22,405 bases of DNA. It comes from CAZPAN01 sp964581165 (GTDB lineage: Bacteria > Actinomycetota > Coriobacteriia > Coriobacteriales > CADBOM01). Positions 22,160 through 22,405 of the stretch are shown here, piece after piece. The notes below the pieces were generated by a model, which saw only the letters and a list, made by a program, of their open reading frames with translations, was not told where the DNA came from and searched no databases. A program made the position numbers and the translations under genes. Every line of letters begins with the position of its first letter. The first letter of the stretch is position 1. The stretch is from assembly GCA_964581165.1 (NCBI GenBank), contig CAZOMM010000032.1:1-22405 (forward strand), given 5' to 3'.

Positions 22160-22378
22160 GGGACAGGTTGCGATTTCAATCAAGCTCTCGGTCTCCGGCT
22201 TGCTGGAAAGGATGAGCCCTGCTTTGGCGGGGTCTTTCCATGTCTAGATGACGGCTCCGACATCATTTGTCACCCCATAGACAACCCCATAGATGCAACA
22301 TACCTATATCTCCACGAGGGCATGTTTGGTCTCGTGTCCGACAAACATACCCCATTACAGTTCGGCAAGGGTTGGTAG
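22160..22378 (+). pseudogene. unrecognised open frame lacking a start codon
   Basis: Frame open for 72 codons between TAA (22157) and TAG (22376). No ATG, GTG or TTG precedes its middle (the first is the ATG of EGMFG), and no ribosome binding site is seen. The composition looks protein-like: GGVFPCLDDGSDIICHPID, then DATYLYLHEGMFGLVSDKH, ending LQFGKGW. I do not recognise the family. It may be the tail of a decayed gene, or chance. Base composition is richer in GC than the stretch just upstream. Confidence 0.25.
22205..22239 (+). terminator. long hairpin at the right end
   Basis: GGAAAG (22205-22210) pairs with CTTTCC (22234-22239), and inside it GCCCTGC (22216-22222) pairs with GCGGGGT (22227-22233) around a TTTG loop, with a 5-nt bulge on one side. 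On plus the inner stem is followed by CTTTCC, terminator-like but with a poor T-run. It overlaps the open frame at 22160-22378. Confidence 0.35.
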
Positions 22379-22405
22379 TCGGCGCTCGATTGAAAATGCA
22401 AGCAC

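Larger units (their letters stand above)
21843..22405. other. right-end region upstream of the SARP gene
   Basis: About 560 bases. The left part is AT-rich and should carry the SARP promoter; TATAGT on minus near 21937 is a possible -10 but no good -35 pairs with it. The middle has repeated GAAATTT motifs. The right part holds a strong hairpin and a 72-codon open frame without a start. An ATG at 22396 near the edge could begin a plus-strand gene, but too little is visible. Confidence 0.45.

Overview
The window looks like a chromosomal housekeeping region of a moderate-GC actinobacterium, most likely class Coriobacteriia. I base that on the gene string secA, prfB, split transketolase, ftsE, ftsX, S41 peptidase, rnr ... 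smpB, on the SARP/BTAD regulator, and on a prfB without the programmed frameshift. The taxonomic call is inference from memory of gene order. One run of exactly 100 N (20341-20440) is a scaffold gap, so the SARP gene and everything to its right may not truly adjoin secA.

Layout, left to right. 1-497 has no gene but holds several inverted repeats and a micro-ORF with a strong ribosome binding site. smpB (minus) is followed upstream by a palindromic MITE-like element. An ilvB-ilvC-ilvD operon (minus) covers most of branched-chain amino acid synthesis up to the dehydratase and has no ilvN beside it. Divergent from ilvB is a DUF815-type AAA+ ATPase (plus) with a 15-bp in-frame minisatellite. A second, better preserved MITE-like copy, with a terminal inverted repeat and an 8-bp flanking direct repeat, lies between this gene and rnr. 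Then, all on minus: rnr, a membrane-anchored S41 (CtpA-like) peptidase, ftsX/ftsE (8-bp overlap), a two-gene transketolase (11-bp overlap), prfB and secA. Right of the gap are the SARP regulator (minus), its palindromic operator candidate, and 560 bp of mostly noncoding DNA with an ORF remnant.

The genes group by task: SecA (export), FtsEX plus the exported protease (cell-wall and division control), RF2, SmpB and RNase R (termination, ribosome rescue and RNA decay), transketolase (pentose phosphate), and IlvBCD (Val/Ile/Leu precursors).

The less ordinary content is between and at the ends of genes. (1) A family of palindromic MITE-like elements has two near-full copies and two partial ones. 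(2) Short degenerate tandem repeats (13-40 bp units) sit at gene 3' ends; in ilvB, the transketolase C-half gene and secA one unit contains the stop codon itself. (3) RF2 carries Ser-Pro-Thr where the stop-codon-reading Ser-Pro-Phe is expected, and by my count the 14 genes end in TAG 8 times, TAA 4 times and TGA only twice. (4) FtsE has a long N-terminal extension. (5) A perfect 15-bp palindrome abuts the ribosome binding site of the SARP gene, and direct repeats 22 bp apart lie upstream of it.
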